Source: Bacteroidota bacterium (GTDB lineage Bacteria > Bacteroidota > Bacteroidia > Bacteroidales > Dysgonomonadaceae). Taken from it: DNA of 64,000 nt. The stretch spans positions 62,001-126,000 of the forward strand of contig JAEZGN010000008.1 of assembly GCA_023437305.1 (NCBI GenBank), read 5' to 3'. The position numbers and the translations under genes were made by a program. Below the pieces are notes generated by a model. That model saw nothing but the letters and a program-made list of their open reading frames with translations. It had not been told where the DNA came from and did not search any database. This document shows, piece by piece, positions 1 through 9,912 of the stretch. The stretch's first letter is position 1. The number at the start of each line of letters is the position of its first letter.

Positions 1-810
1 ACCTTGTCCGAATAGATCCTGCGTTTGCATTACGCGAAGTACATTTGAGGCTGTAAATGCTCCGTCATATGATATTGTAAGCTTTTCATTTTTTGCCCTC
101 TTGGTTGTGATCATGATAACTCCATTTGCTGCACGAGACCCATAAAGAGCTGTAGCAGAGGCCCCTTTTAATACTGTGACAGATTCTACATCTTCGGAAT
201 TTATATCATTGGCACTATTCCCAAAATCAACATAATCATTTCCTGAACGTTCGTTCGTGATAGGTACACCGTCAACAATATACAACGGATTATTATTTGT
301 TACAGAAGATATACCACGAATTAATACTTTTTGAGATGTACCTGCAGGACCGGCTGTAGAAATATTTACTCCGGCTATTTTCCCATTCAATCCGCCCATG
401 ACAGATCCGGATTTTGCAGCTGATATTTCATCCGATTTAACTTGAGTCGCAGCATACCCTAATATTTTCTGATCGCGCTGAATTCCCATTGCTGTTACAA
501 CGACTTCATCTAAAAGCTTGTCGTCATTTTCCATCACTACTCGCATATTTTGAGTAGCTTTAGTTTCAATACTCTTCATCCCAACCAGATTGAAAACCAG
601 CGTGTTTTTACCATCCGGAACATTTATTGAGAATGTTCCATCCAGATCGGTTACTGTTCCGACTGTAGTTCCTTTCACAACAACAGAAGCACTTATTACA
701 GGCTCACCATTCGTATCTATAACGGTTCCTGTAATCTTTGTTGTTTGTGCGGCAATATATCCTATGCTTAGCAGTAAGCAGGATAAAATCAATAACAACT
801 TTTTCTTCAT
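1..810 (-). CDS. SusC/RagA-family TonB-dependent receptor, N-terminal part (runs off window start)
   Basis: The frame is open from the ATG at 810 to base 1, about 270 codons of a protein normally near 1000 residues. It starts with a lipid-exporting-type signal peptide (MKKKLLLILSCLLLSIGYIAAQ). Next is a carboxypeptidase-regulatory-like domain (ITGTVIDTNGEPV, then LVFNLVGMKSIE), and then the DEVVVTAMGIQ segment that leads into the TonB plug. The plug carries the usual IRGISSVTNNNPLYIVDGVP and LKGASATALYGSRAANGVIMI motifs. Such receptors import glycans or other ligands across the outer membrane with a SusD partner, which would lie outside the window. The substrate cannot be predicted from this part. 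Confidence 0.93.
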   Translation of the reverse strand, partial: MKKKLLLILSCLLLSIGYIAAQTTKITGTVIDTNGEPVISASVVVKGTTVGTVTDLDGTFSINVPDGKNTLVFNLVGMKSIETKATQNMRVVMENDDKLLDEVVVTAMGIQRDQKILGYAATQVKSDEISAAKSGSVMGGLNGKIAGVNISTAGPAGTSQKVLIRGISSVTNNNPLYIVDGVPITNERSGNDYVDFGNSANDINSEDVESVTVLKGASATALYGSRAANGVIMITTKRAKNEKLTISYDGAFTASNVLRVMQTQDLFGQG

Positions 811-1323
811 ACTTGTACACATAAATTTATTAATATTAACACAATACACCTATCGAGTAGTACCGATCGGAGCTTCCTTTTCCTTTTTCACTATTTTTCC
901 GTTCGTATACTTATTGGTACTAGTTTTGCGAGCTATTGGAGTCGCTTATAAACTTAAAGAATACAATGTTGAAGCGGAATCATGCTAAGTGAAGGGTAAA
1001 GAACCCTTTTGTGATTCCTTTGATTTAGATTGTCTTCTTGTGTGATATTTATATAGTTTTTGTATATAAATATTTTTGGCATGATAAAGCTAATTGAAAG
1101 TATTACAGTTGTATATCTGTAATCTGAAGCTATGTTAGCTTTAGTTTCCTTTATCTTTATTTTCATTATAGAACACTACTTTTATTTAGAGGTAAGTTTT
1201 GAGAGCAAACTTATTCCTGGAAGCAAATGTAAACTAAATTTTTATAAAAAGAATAAAAATGGAATATTTTTTTTAATTTTTGCTTCATAATGATTATTTA
1301 TGTTGATTTGTTAGCCTGAAATG

Positions 1324-1341
1324 ATACATTTTGAAATGTAT
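1324..1341. repeat. Inverted repeat ATACATTT-TG-AAATGTAT
   Basis: Two perfect 8-bp arms flank a 2-bp centre, the typical form of a dimeric regulator operator. It lies in the spacer between the SusC-like gene and the response regulator gene. A second, perfect 16-bp palindrome (CATATTTTAAAATATG) is at 1379-1394. No regulator can be assigned. Confidence 0.45.
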
Positions 1342-1439
1342 AGTTTTGTTGATTATTTCTGTAAAATACAAATTGTTACATATTTTAAAATATGATAAAT
1401 AAATTTATGTAAAAATATACCTCTTTATCAAAGTAGTAA

Positions 1440-1479
1440 ATACCTATTAAATGGTATTTATATACCATGTATTAGGTAT
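1440..1479. repeat. Nested double palindrome built on ATACC/GGTAT
   Basis: The outer arms are ATACCTA (1440-1446) and TAGGTAT (1473-1479). The inner arms are ATGGTAT (1451-1457) and ATACCAT (1462-1468) around TTAT. ATACC or its complement therefore occurs four times in 40 bp. The arrangement could be a pair of operators or a cruciform. It has no T tract, so it is not a plain terminator. Confidence 0.45.
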
Positions 1480-1781
1480 AGATATAGATAAAATAGCAAA
1501 AAGACCTCTTCGTTCTTTAAATAAAGAAGTATGATAGTTAGAAAACAGACTTATAACTTGATATGATAATATGATATTTTGCGACTATTCTTATTTACAT
1601 ATTTCTTTTTCAAGTCATTATTTTAGTAATTATTCCTCTCATTGTTAAAGTTTAGTTTGTATGAATATCTTATATTTGTAATATAAGAAGTTACAGTGTT
1701 ACTTATCACAAAAGAGCCAGATGTAACTCTATGTTATTTAGGTTTTGATTGAATTGATAAACTAGAACAAACAGATATAGA

Positions 1782-3146
1782 ATGAAAAGAGGATGTATTC
1801 TTATCGTTGATGATAATAAGAATGTACTTAGTGCCTTACGTATATTATTGGATAATTATTTCGAACAAGTATTTTTATTATCATCGCCCAATACATTGAT
1901 CTATACATTGAGAGAAAAGAATCCCGATATAGTATTGTTGGATATGAACTTCTCTGCCGGAATAAATACCGGAAATGAAGGACTGTACTGGCTTTCGGAA
2001 ATTAAAAAGATAGACTCCGAAATTCCGGTTGTTTTGTTTACAGCCTATGCAGATATCGAACTTGCAGTGAAGGCTCTAAAACTGGGTGCCACCGATTTTG
2101 TTGTAAAACCGTGGGATAATACTAAGTTATTGGCAACATTACAAGCGGCTTATGAATTGCGAATATCGAAAAAAGAGGTCAAGAAGTTAAGAGAGAAACA
2201 GTCTGTTCTTAATCAAGAGCAGAATAAAGATGATATATGCTGGGGACAATCAGAGCAAATGAAGAATCTGCTTTCTTTGATAGATAAAGTTGCCTGTACA
2301 GATGCTAATATCTTAATTACAGGCGAGAATGGCACGGGAAAAGAACTGATAGCAAAAAAGATACATTATTCATCGTTGAGAGCTAATGAAACCCTCATTA
2401 ATCTTGATATAGGCTCTATCACCGAATCCTTGTTCGAGAGTGAGTTATTCGGGCATGTGAAAGGTGCTTTTACTGATGCCCGAACAGATAGAGCAGGGAA
2501 GTTTGAGGCCGCAGATAAAGGAACTCTTTTTTTGGATGAAATAGGAAACTTAAGCTATTCTCTACAGGCGAAGCTATTGACAGCGCTTCAGTCTCGTCAG
2601 GTAGTGAGGGTAGGGGGAAATAAGTCTATTCCTGTTGATATCAGATTAATTTCGGCGACAAATAAAGACTTGTTTCAGTCTGTACATGAAGGCGAGTTTC
2701 GTGAAGACTTGTTGTACCGTATCAATACGATACACATCGAAGTGCCTCCATTAAGAGAGCGAAGTGAAGATATAAAGTTACTGGCCGAATTTTTTCTTGA
2801 CAAATTTTCGAAAAAATATAATAAGCCAGATATGGTATTGAGTGATAAAGCTATAAAAAAACTAGAGAACTATTTGTGGCCCGGCAATGTGCGTGAGTTA
2901 CAACATGCTATAGAGAAGGCTGTTATATTAAGTGATAGTAATGTACTAGAGGATTATGATTTCCATACACGTAGAGTTGATGATCGGAACTCGGTAATAG
3001 ATTCAATCACCATCGAAGAAATGGAAAAAATATTGATAGAGAAATCATTGAAAAAACATAATAAGAATATTTCTATAGTTGCAGAGGAGCTTGGAATTAC
3101 GCGTCCTACCTTATATAGTAAAATGAAAAAGTACGAAATATCATGA
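1782..3146 (+). CDS. Sigma-54-dependent response regulator (NtrC/AtoC family)
   Basis: The 454-aa protein has all three NtrC-type parts. The receiver domain (about 1-125) has the acidic pair D10-D11, phospho-acceptor D54 in VLLDMNF and the conserved K in VVKPW. The AAA+ domain (about 150-385) has Walker A GENGTGKE, Walker B-like TLFLDEIG and the sigma-54 contact loop as GAFTDA, a common variant of GAFTGA. A Fis-type helix-turn-helix (IVAEELGITRPTLYSKMKK) ends the protein. It should bind upstream of sigma-54 promoters and hydrolyse ATP to open them. The kinase gene follows after 11 bp, and the efflux operon beyond it is a likely target. Confidence 0.95.
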   Translation: MKRGCILIVDDNKNVLSALRILLDNYFEQVFLLSSPNTLIYTLREKNPDIVLLDMNFSAGINTGNEGLYWLSEIKKIDSEIPVVLFTAYADIELAVKALKLGATDFVVKPWDNTKLLATLQAAYELRISKKEVKKLREKQSVLNQEQNKDDICWGQSEQMKNLLSLIDKVACTDANILITGENGTGKELIAKKIHYSSLRANETLINLDIGSITESLFESELFGHVKGAFTDARTDRAGKFEAADKGTLFLDEIGNLSYSLQAKLLTALQSRQVVRVGGNKSIPVDIRLISATNKDLFQSVHEGEFREDLLYRINTIHIEVPPLRERSEDIKLLAEFFLDKFSKKYNKPDMVLSDKAIKKLENYLWPGNVRELQHAIEKAVILSDSNVLEDYDFHTRRVDDRNSVIDSITIEEMEKILIEKSLKKHNKNISIVAEELGITRPTLYSKMKKYEIS

Positions 3147-3157
3147 TCTATTAGCAG

Positions 3158-4477
3158 ATGTTTAAATCTATTTTATACCGGCTTATCTTTTTCACAGGTT
3201 TACTAATCCTATCAGTAGCCTTGTGTACATATTTTATTATAACGGCTCAGTATGCTTATGCACTAATTCCCGCATTACTTATTTTGGAGAGCCTCAACAG
3301 TATGTATTTTCATTATAAAAAATATGATGAGAATATACTCTTCCTATTAAATGCTTTGGATAATGGAGACTACTCCTTTTCTTTTATCGAGAATAAGATA
3401 TCGAGGAGAGAAAGAGAGTTAAACAGGATGTTGAATAGGATAAGAGCAATATTGACAAATGCAAGGAAAGAAGTCATTGAAAATGAGAAATTTCTTAGCC
3501 TTATTTTAGAGAGTGTTTCTACAGGTATTGCGATATATGATGACAAAGGGAATATGCATACTGTGAATCGTGCTGTGAAAGAACTATTAGGTTTACAGGT
3601 GTTTACTCATATTAGTCAACTGAAATATGTAGATGAATCCTTCCCTGATCTATTCAAGAATATACAGCCTAATGATAATACGCAGATAAAAATTATAAAT
3701 GAAAGGGAAGAAGTACAAATTAGCTTAAGAGTGTCTCATATCCGACTCAATAGAGGATTGATGAAGGTGGTTATATTTAATAATAATGAGAACGAATTGG
3801 AAGCTAAGGAAATAGAGTCTTGGATCCGTTTGATTCGTGTGATGACTCACGAAATAATGAATTCTATAGCACCTATAACCTCTCTGACTGATACATTACT
3901 ATATTCGCATAAATTCAATGACCAGAATTCTGAAACATTGCATGCAAATACAATAGAGGCTCTTGAAACAATTAATTCGACAGCAAAAGGATTATTGACT
4001 TTTGTTGAGTCTTATCGTCGATTTACAGGAATGCCTAAACCTCAACAACATCAGTTTGAATTAATACCTCTATTAGAAAAAATGCTGCATTTGGAGACAG
4101 CCCGTCTTGTAGATAAGAACATTTCTTTCGAAATAATTGCACCCACTCGAGTGATGCTATATGCCGATGAAAACCAAATAACACAGGTTCTGCTCAACCT
4201 GATCAAAAATGCCGAAGAGGCGATAGATATCAATATGGAAGGTAAAATATTGATTAAAGTAACAGATAATCAGGGTAGGATTCAAGTGGATGTATGTAAT
4301 AATGGGAAAATAATCCCGCCAGATATAGAGCCTAATATATTTATTCCGTTTTTTACTACTCGTGAATCCGGATCGGGGATCGGGTTAAGTATCTCTCGTT
4401 ATATAATGCGCTTACACGGGGGGAACTTAAAACACCACACCAAAGACAATTGGACTATCTTTAGCATGGTGTTCTGA
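3158..4477 (+). CDS. Membrane sensor histidine kinase with PAS domain
   Basis: The 439-aa kinase is the partner of the preceding response regulator (11 bp apart, same strand). Two N-terminal membrane helices (about 8-45) have almost no periplasmic loop between them. A PAS-like domain (about 115-210; ILESVSTGIAIYDDKGNMHTVN) follows. The phospho-acceptor histidine is in VMTHEIMNSIAP, the N box is QVLLNLIKNAEEAI and the G box is SGSGIGLSIS. With so little outside the membrane, it probably senses a signal in the membrane or cytoplasm. It converges on the efflux operon, with only 22 bp between the stop codons. Confidence 0.94.
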   Translation: MFKSILYRLIFFTGLLILSVALCTYFIITAQYAYALIPALLILESLNSMYFHYKKYDENILFLLNALDNGDYSFSFIENKISRRERELNRMLNRIRAILTNARKEVIENEKFLSLILESVSTGIAIYDDKGNMHTVNRAVKELLGLQVFTHISQLKYVDESFPDLFKNIQPNDNTQIKIINEREEVQISLRVSHIRLNRGLMKVVIFNNNENELEAKEIESWIRLIRVMTHEIMNSIAPITSLTDTLLYSHKFNDQNSETLHANTIEALETINSTAKGLLTFVESYRRFTGMPKPQQHQFELIPLLEKMLHLETARLVDKNISFEIIAPTRVMLYADENQITQVLLNLIKNAEEAIDINMEGKILIKVTDNQGRIQVDVCNNGKIIPPDIEPNIFIPFFTTRESGSGIGLSISRYIMRLHGGNLKHHTKDNWTIFSMVF

Positions 4478-4499
4478 TCACTAACTATTATTTATTGTT

Positions 4500-6836
4500 T
4501 TATTCGCTTTTTATAGAATCTATCGGGTTGGCTGATGCAGCTTTCCAGCTCTGTATAGATATAGATATTACAGAAATAAGGAGAACAGCCAAGCCTGTTA
4601 GGGCAAACACCCACCAGCTGAGCGATATCTTATATGGGTAATTTTCTAACCATCGCTGCATGATGTAGTAGGCTATGGGAACAGCTATAGCAAATGCCAT
4701 TATAATCCAACGGATAAAGTTCATGTTTAGCATTTTCATGATTTCACTTTCAGAGGCTCCATTTACTTTTCGTATTCCTATCTCTTTTTCTTTTTGACGC
4801 ACATAGTAAAGCGACATGGCAAAAATACCCATTAGCAGAATGGTAAAGGTTAGTACTGTAAACGCCATTAATATTTTTGATGTTTTCTCTTCCTTGGTAT
4901 ACCATTCTTGGACTGTGTCGTCTGCAAATTTGGCTTCGAACGGTATGCCGCCGTTAAACTCAGAGTAAACTTTCTTTATCTCATCCGCAGTTTTGAACGG
5001 ATCTGCTCCTGTCTTTATTTTCACTACTATAGACCATGGCCACCATCCGGCTTGTCTTAAGTTAATCATCAGCGGACCGGTTTCGGTATGTAAAGATCGG
5101 AAATGGACATCGTTAATTATGCCCGCAATCTGTCTCGAATTTCCGTCACCTCCAACGTTTACTGTATAAGAAATACTATCGGGTTGTAAAGCATCATAAC
5201 CCTTCTGGTTCACCCATATTGTATTCTCGTTAGGAGTTATTCCGGTCGATTTTATTTTTATATTAAAAATATCGAAAAAAGCAGTGTCAACAGAAAAAAT
5301 CTGAAAACTCAACGATTGTCCTTTATACTCGAACGAATTATTATTACCTCCATCCAAAGGGGTTCCGCTAGAGAATGAGATTTTTTCTACTCCCGATATT
5401 CCTTCTAATAAGCTTTTCAGAGCTGGTATACGTTCAGACTCTATCGTGTTTTGCAATTTTAGTATGTTGTCTTTATTAAAGCCCAAATCATAGTTTTTCA
5501 TAAACTCTGTTTGCATCACGATAAAAACGCTACAGGCAAGAAGAGCAATGGCAACGGTATATTGAAAAGAGATTAGTATTTTCGAATAAACAGACTTTAC
5601 TTTAAAGATATATGTCCCTTTTACAATTTCTATAGGCTGAAATTTGGATACCAATAGAGCAGGAATCAATCCTGATATCAATCCTATTAGAAATATTGAG
5701 ACTACAATTGCTAGGCTGAATGGTATATTGAGCAATTGATGTTTCAAATCTAAATCAGTACTCAAAACATCGTTAAAGAAAGGTTCTGCAAGAAATGCGA
5801 GAAATAAACCGATGAAAAATGATATGAACGTCATCAAAACCGATTCGGAAATAAACTGTAAGACTATTCCTTTTTTATCACAACCCAGCAATTTTTTTAT
5901 TCCGGCTTCTTTTCCTCTCTTTCCAGCCTGAGATACAGATAGGTTGATGTAATTGAGAATGGCAACTGTTAATATCAAGATGGTGATGGTGAGATATATA
6001 GATACAAGGGTCTTACTATTTGTCTTAATGCCTGAAAATGAAGTATCAACACCTGTGAAGTAGACATCAGTCAGAGGTATAAATGTAACGTCTTTAGCAA
6101 ATCCCTGTGTATAAAGCCAATATTTGTTTTTGTGAAAAAGAGCCAATATTTGAGAGGCTTTGGATGGTAGGTTAGTACCTTCTTTTTCCATAAAATACAT
6201 TCCGAATGAAGAGTTCCCCCATGAATTAAGGATATCACCACCCCAATATCGTTGGATCATCTGATAATTTACAACAACTTCGCTCTGCGGTATCTGTGTG
6301 TTTTGCGGAAAATCTTTCATTACACCGGTTATAGTCAAGGAAGTACTGTCATCCAGATTAAGAAATTTTCCTACAGGGTTTTCATCCTGAAACATTTTTT
6401 TAGCAAATGATTCTGTAACAACGGCTGTTTTTTGAGTTTCCAGTACTCTATACGGTTCCCCTTCTACCAAAGGAAAAGAGAATATCTTGAAAAACGTAGA
6501 GTCTGCAAATAGAGTCTTCATATTTATTTTTCCATTAGGAGTCTCTATTGTTACATTTCGGCTGACAATACGAGTAAATGCTTCTACTTCCGGGTAATTA
6601 TCTTTTATCAGATTCACCACAGGGTTAGCGAAGTTTGCACTTTCCCTATTATGAGCAAGGAGGAATATCCTATCTTTGTTTTTATGGAATTGATCTACCG
6701 ATAACTCCTGTTTTACGTATATACTAAGAAGAAGGACAAACATAAGGGATATGGCAAATCCCATCACTGTTACAAGGGTGTAAAATTTATTTTTGCCCAG
6801 AAACTTGCGGTATGTTTTCAAATTTGTCAACCACAT
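4500..6836 (-). CDS. FtsX/MacB-type ABC transporter permease
   Basis: The 778-aa protein is a double-length FtsX-like permease. It has an N-terminal helix, a MacB-type periplasmic core (about 40-270), three central helices (about 280-400), a further helix near 425, a second periplasmic domain (about 450-650) and three C-terminal helices. The EKEIGIRKVNGASESEI motif is the conserved FtsX cytoplasmic loop. It is the last gene of the minus-strand efflux operon, 28 bp after the ATPase gene. MacB-type systems use a mechanical cycle to move periplasmic substrates through a TolC channel. The substrate is unknown. Confidence 0.92.
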   Translation of the reverse strand: MWLTNLKTYRKFLGKNKFYTLVTVMGFAISLMFVLLLSIYVKQELSVDQFHKNKDRIFLLAHNRESANFANPVVNLIKDNYPEVEAFTRIVSRNVTIETPNGKINMKTLFADSTFFKIFSFPLVEGEPYRVLETQKTAVVTESFAKKMFQDENPVGKFLNLDDSTSLTITGVMKDFPQNTQIPQSEVVVNYQMIQRYWGGDILNSWGNSSFGMYFMEKEGTNLPSKASQILALFHKNKYWLYTQGFAKDVTFIPLTDVYFTGVDTSFSGIKTNSKTLVSIYLTITILILTVAILNYINLSVSQAGKRGKEAGIKKLLGCDKKGIVLQFISESVLMTFISFFIGLFLAFLAEPFFNDVLSTDLDLKHQLLNIPFSLAIVVSIFLIGLISGLIPALLVSKFQPIEIVKGTYIFKVKSVYSKILISFQYTVAIALLACSVFIVMQTEFMKNYDLGFNKDNILKLQNTIESERIPALKSLLEGISGVEKISFSSGTPLDGGNNNSFEYKGQSLSFQIFSVDTAFFDIFNIKIKSTGITPNENTIWVNQKGYDALQPDSISYTVNVGGDGNSRQIAGIINDVHFRSLHTETGPLMINLRQAGWWPWSIVVKIKTGADPFKTADEIKKVYSEFNGGIPFEAKFADDTVQEWYTKEEKTSKILMAFTVLTFTILLMGIFAMSLYYVRQKEKEIGIRKVNGASESEIMKMLNMNFIRWIIMAFAIAVPIAYYIMQRWLENYPYKISLSWWVFALTGLAVLLISVISISIQSWKAASANPIDSIKSE

Positions 6837-6864
6837 AATTTATTTAGTTATTAGAAGTTAATAC

Positions 6865-7545
6865 TTACAGTTTATTTTCAACTTCCGTTACTATCTGTCC
6901 ATCAAACAGGTTGATAACTCGATGGGCATAAGATGAATCGTGCTGTGAGTGTGTTACCATTACAATTGTAGTTCCGTCTCTATTCAATTCAGAAAGCAGA
7001 TTCATTACCTCCTGACCATTTTTTGAGTCTAGATTACCGGTAGGCTCATCAGCCAATATAAGTTTTGGGTTAGCCACTACTGCACGGGCAATAGCCACAC
7101 GTTGTTGCTGTCCCCCTGATAGCTGGTTGGGATAGTGTCCCGACCGATGGCTTATACTCATTCTTTTCAATGCTTCTTCCACTCTGCTCTTACGCTCCGA
7201 ACTTTTTATGTTAAGGTAGGTGAGGGGGAGTTCTACATTTTCGAAAACAGTCATTTCATCAATCAGGTTAAAACTCTGGAAAACGAACCCGATATTTCCT
7301 TTGCGTGTTGTGGTACGTTCTTTCTCTTTAAGATTGCCAACTTCTGCATTGTCCAGCTTATATTCACCCGAAGAAGGATTATCAAGTAAGCCTAGTATAT
7401 TTAAAAGTGTAGATTTACCGCAGCCCGAAGGACCCATAATTGCTATAAATTCTCCTTTGTTTATATGTAGCGAAACACCATTCAGTGCTGTTGTTTCTAC
7501 TTCTTCTGTACGGAATACCTTTTTTAAATCTGTGATTTGTATCAT
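6865..7545 (-). CDS. ABC transporter ATP-binding protein (LolD/MacB type)
   Basis: The 226-aa ATPase has Walker A GPSGCGKST, signature LSGGQQQRVAIARA, Walker B LILADEPTGNLD and the switch histidine in MVTHS, in standard order and spacing. The VFQSFNLIDEMTVFENVELPL stretch is typical of the LolD/MacB subfamily. It sits between two FtsX-type permease genes (39 and 28 bp away), so it probably powers a complex of both. The length is normal for the family and no key residue is missing. Confidence 0.96.
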   Translation of the reverse strand: MIQITDLKKVFRTEEVETTALNGVSLHINKGEFIAIMGPSGCGKSTLLNILGLLDNPSSGEYKLDNAEVGNLKEKERTTTRKGNIGFVFQSFNLIDEMTVFENVELPLTYLNIKSSERKSRVEEALKRMSISHRSGHYPNQLSGGQQQRVAIARAVVANPKLILADEPTGNLDSKNGQEVMNLLSELNRDGTTIVMVTHSQHDSSYAHRVINLFDGQIVTEVENKL

Positions 7546-7584
7546 GACTATATGTTTTAGATTTGTTATTTTATTTTTATTATG

Positions 7585-9906
7585 TTATTCTGATTTAAGT
7601 ACTTTTGCCGGATTTTGAGACAAGGTTTTAATTGTTACCCCTGATGTAACAACGATTGTAATAAAAGATTGTAACAATAGAGGAATGATAAAGATTGCCC
7701 AACCCAGAGAAACATGATTTGCATAATTGTTTAACCAGTCTGAAGCAAAATAGTAAACAATCGGGATGGCTATGACTCCGGCAATAAGTATCCATTTCAG
7801 GATGTCTGCCGAAAGTAATATAAAAATTGATTCGTGACTGGCTCCGTTTACACGTCTTATCCCAATCTCTTTTTTTCTGCGTATTGTACTCAGCATGTGC
7901 ATAGCAAGTAGCCCTATTGCAGAAATGAAGATAGATAATGCCGAGGCTAGAATAAGTAGGCGGGATTGTATCTCGAGGTTGTCGAACTTGGTCGTGTAAA
8001 TGTCCTCAAGCCATGTAGGATTGAGTATGTATGCAGAATCAAAATCTTTCAATACTTCTCGTATAGTTTGTTCTACTTCGTTGCGAGTCATATTATCCGC
8101 ATACTTTATATATATGCTGCCACCTCCACCTATATACCGCAGTACCATAGGCTCTATTGGATTTTCTATCTTGCCGTAATAGAAGTCTTTAACTACTCCT
8201 CTTATCTCTTTTAGCCCTTTATAGTCTACTGTCTTGCCGACTACAGGGTAACTTAATCCTAAGTCTTTGATTGCAGCTTCGTTGAGGATAATCGTATTTT
8301 CATTTGTGGGATCATCTTCTTTATAAAATGCTCCTTCTACCAATTGAAGCTCCATCAGTTCGCATATTCCCCAATGGATACGATATTCATTAATTGATTT
8401 TTGACTGCTTTCGCCCGGTAAGGCTATTCCTTGTCCACTCTGTCCTCCACCAAAAGTGTGATGAGCCAAGCTCACCTTCTTAATACCGGGCTTCTTTTCC
8501 AATTCTTGCTTCAAGCTTTGATATGATTTTCCCATATCTTTACTCATACCTATACACAATACGTTTTTGGGGTTATAGCCTAGCGGCTGTGTGCGCAAGT
8601 AGCTCGTCTGATTATTTACAACCAGAATGAAAGATATAATGATAATCGATATTATAGCCTGAAAGGTTATGGATATACTGGTGAGTTTTCGCTTCGAGAA
8701 ATGTATTCTTTTGGCTAAGATATCCAGAGTATTGAACTTTGTCAAGTAAACTGTTGGATAAAATGCCGAAAGAGCAACTGTTATTATAAATAAGAGTATA
8801 GCCGAGATTATAAAAACAGGATTGTATAATTGTGTTAGATCGATATCCCGATTGATCAGTTTAGAGAAATGAGGAGTGAAAATAATAAGCAATAAAAAGC
8901 CTATTAGGAAAGCGACAAACACAACCGTTACGATCTCTCGGAAGAATAGATTTGAGATATCTTTTTTTGTTGCTCCATTTGTTTTACGAACACCTATTTC
9001 CATTATACGGCTCTCGCCTTGTGCAATAAATAAGTTTACGAAGTTAGTGATAGCCAGCAGGAGTATAAATGCGGCAATAATTGAAAGCATCCATACAAAC
9101 TCCATGCTGCTTCGCTTGCCTAGTGTGCTCGAGGCTTGTGTTTTTAAGTATATGTCTGTCAGTTTCTCGGTTTTTCCATAAGATGCTTCTACAAAACCTT
9201 TCAGAAAGTCTGAAACTAAAGCTGTATATTCTTTTTCGACGGAGGCTCGTGCTGCGTTCAAAGGAACGCCTTCTTTTATTTTATAAAAAGTAAAGAATTC
9301 TATCGATTGATAGCTTTTGGTATCGTTATCCATTGCTACAAGAACCTCAAAATGAAAATGAGTATTCAGTGGTAAGTCTTTTACTACACCGCCAATGGTA
9401 TATGTTTCGTCACCAGCTGTTATTGTATTGCGCATCGCATTCGTTGCATTTCCGAAAATGAGATTTGCATACTTTTCGGATATTATTACCGACATAGGAA
9501 CATTTAGTACATCTTTGCTCCCCTCTATAAATTGGAGACTAAAGACATCACAAAAGCTAGACTCGGTCATAAGAGCCGGAACACTAATGTAATCATCATT
9601 TTCGTGTTTGAAATCAATCTCTTTAATATTGTAAATCTGAGTAGCCGATTCTATCCCCGGTACTTTTAGAGGAATTTCGGTCAATGCTTTTCTTGTTGCA
9701 ATTGGTATTTCATCCGGACTTCCATTTTTTATCATCACTGTATTGAGACTGACTATACGGTCGCAATCCTTTATATGTTTGTCATAACTTAGTTCGTTGG
9801 TTACAAACAGAATAAGCATAATGGCAGAGGTGAGTCCTATTGCTAATCCGGCAATGTTTACCCATAAAAAGAAACGAGTACGTTTATATGCCCTAAGTAT
9901 ATTCAT
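7585..9906 (-). CDS. FtsX/MacB-type ABC transporter permease
   Basis: This 773-aa protein has the same layout as the permease at 4500-6836: an N-terminal helix, a periplasmic domain, a helix bundle, a second periplasmic domain and a terminal helix bundle. Two EIGxR-type loops are visible (IMEIGVRKTNGATKKDI and KKEIGIRRVNGASHESI). Two non-identical full-length permeases in one operon suggest a heterodimer served by the single ATPase. It starts 6 bp after the adaptor gene, which points to translational coupling. Confidence 0.92.
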   Translation of the reverse strand: MNILRAYKRTRFFLWVNIAGLAIGLTSAIMLILFVTNELSYDKHIKDCDRIVSLNTVMIKNGSPDEIPIATRKALTEIPLKVPGIESATQIYNIKEIDFKHENDDYISVPALMTESSFCDVFSLQFIEGSKDVLNVPMSVIISEKYANLIFGNATNAMRNTITAGDETYTIGGVVKDLPLNTHFHFEVLVAMDNDTKSYQSIEFFTFYKIKEGVPLNAARASVEKEYTALVSDFLKGFVEASYGKTEKLTDIYLKTQASSTLGKRSSMEFVWMLSIIAAFILLLAITNFVNLFIAQGESRIMEIGVRKTNGATKKDISNLFFREIVTVVFVAFLIGFLLLIIFTPHFSKLINRDIDLTQLYNPVFIISAILLFIITVALSAFYPTVYLTKFNTLDILAKRIHFSKRKLTSISITFQAIISIIIISFILVVNNQTSYLRTQPLGYNPKNVLCIGMSKDMGKSYQSLKQELEKKPGIKKVSLAHHTFGGGQSGQGIALPGESSQKSINEYRIHWGICELMELQLVEGAFYKEDDPTNENTIILNEAAIKDLGLSYPVVGKTVDYKGLKEIRGVVKDFYYGKIENPIEPMVLRYIGGGGSIYIKYADNMTRNEVEQTIREVLKDFDSAYILNPTWLEDIYTTKFDNLEIQSRLLILASALSIFISAIGLLAMHMLSTIRRKKEIGIRRVNGASHESIFILLSADILKWILIAGVIAIPIVYYFASDWLNNYANHVSLGWAIFIIPLLLQSFITIVVTSGVTIKTLSQNPAKVLKSE

Positions 9907-9912
9907 AATGTT

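Larger units (their letters stand above)
811..1781. other. AT-rich intergenic region between divergent genes
   Basis: These 970 bases separate the SusC-like gene (minus) from the response regulator gene (plus). I see no convincing gene; the one short minus-strand reading frame near 954-1166 lacks protein-like features. The region holds three palindromes (1324-1341, 1379-1394, 1440-1479). A TATATTTG box at 1671-1678, about 100 bp before the regulator start, could be a -7 element, but no well-spaced -33 box accompanies it. Confidence 0.6.

Noticed and set aside
954..1166. Minus-strand 70-codon frame in the host spacer
   Set aside because: Composition is that of AT-rich non-coding DNA and there is no recognisable start context or family.
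7135..9592. Several plus-strand frames across the ABC transporter genes
   Set aside because: They are antisense shadows of well-supported permease and ATPase genes.
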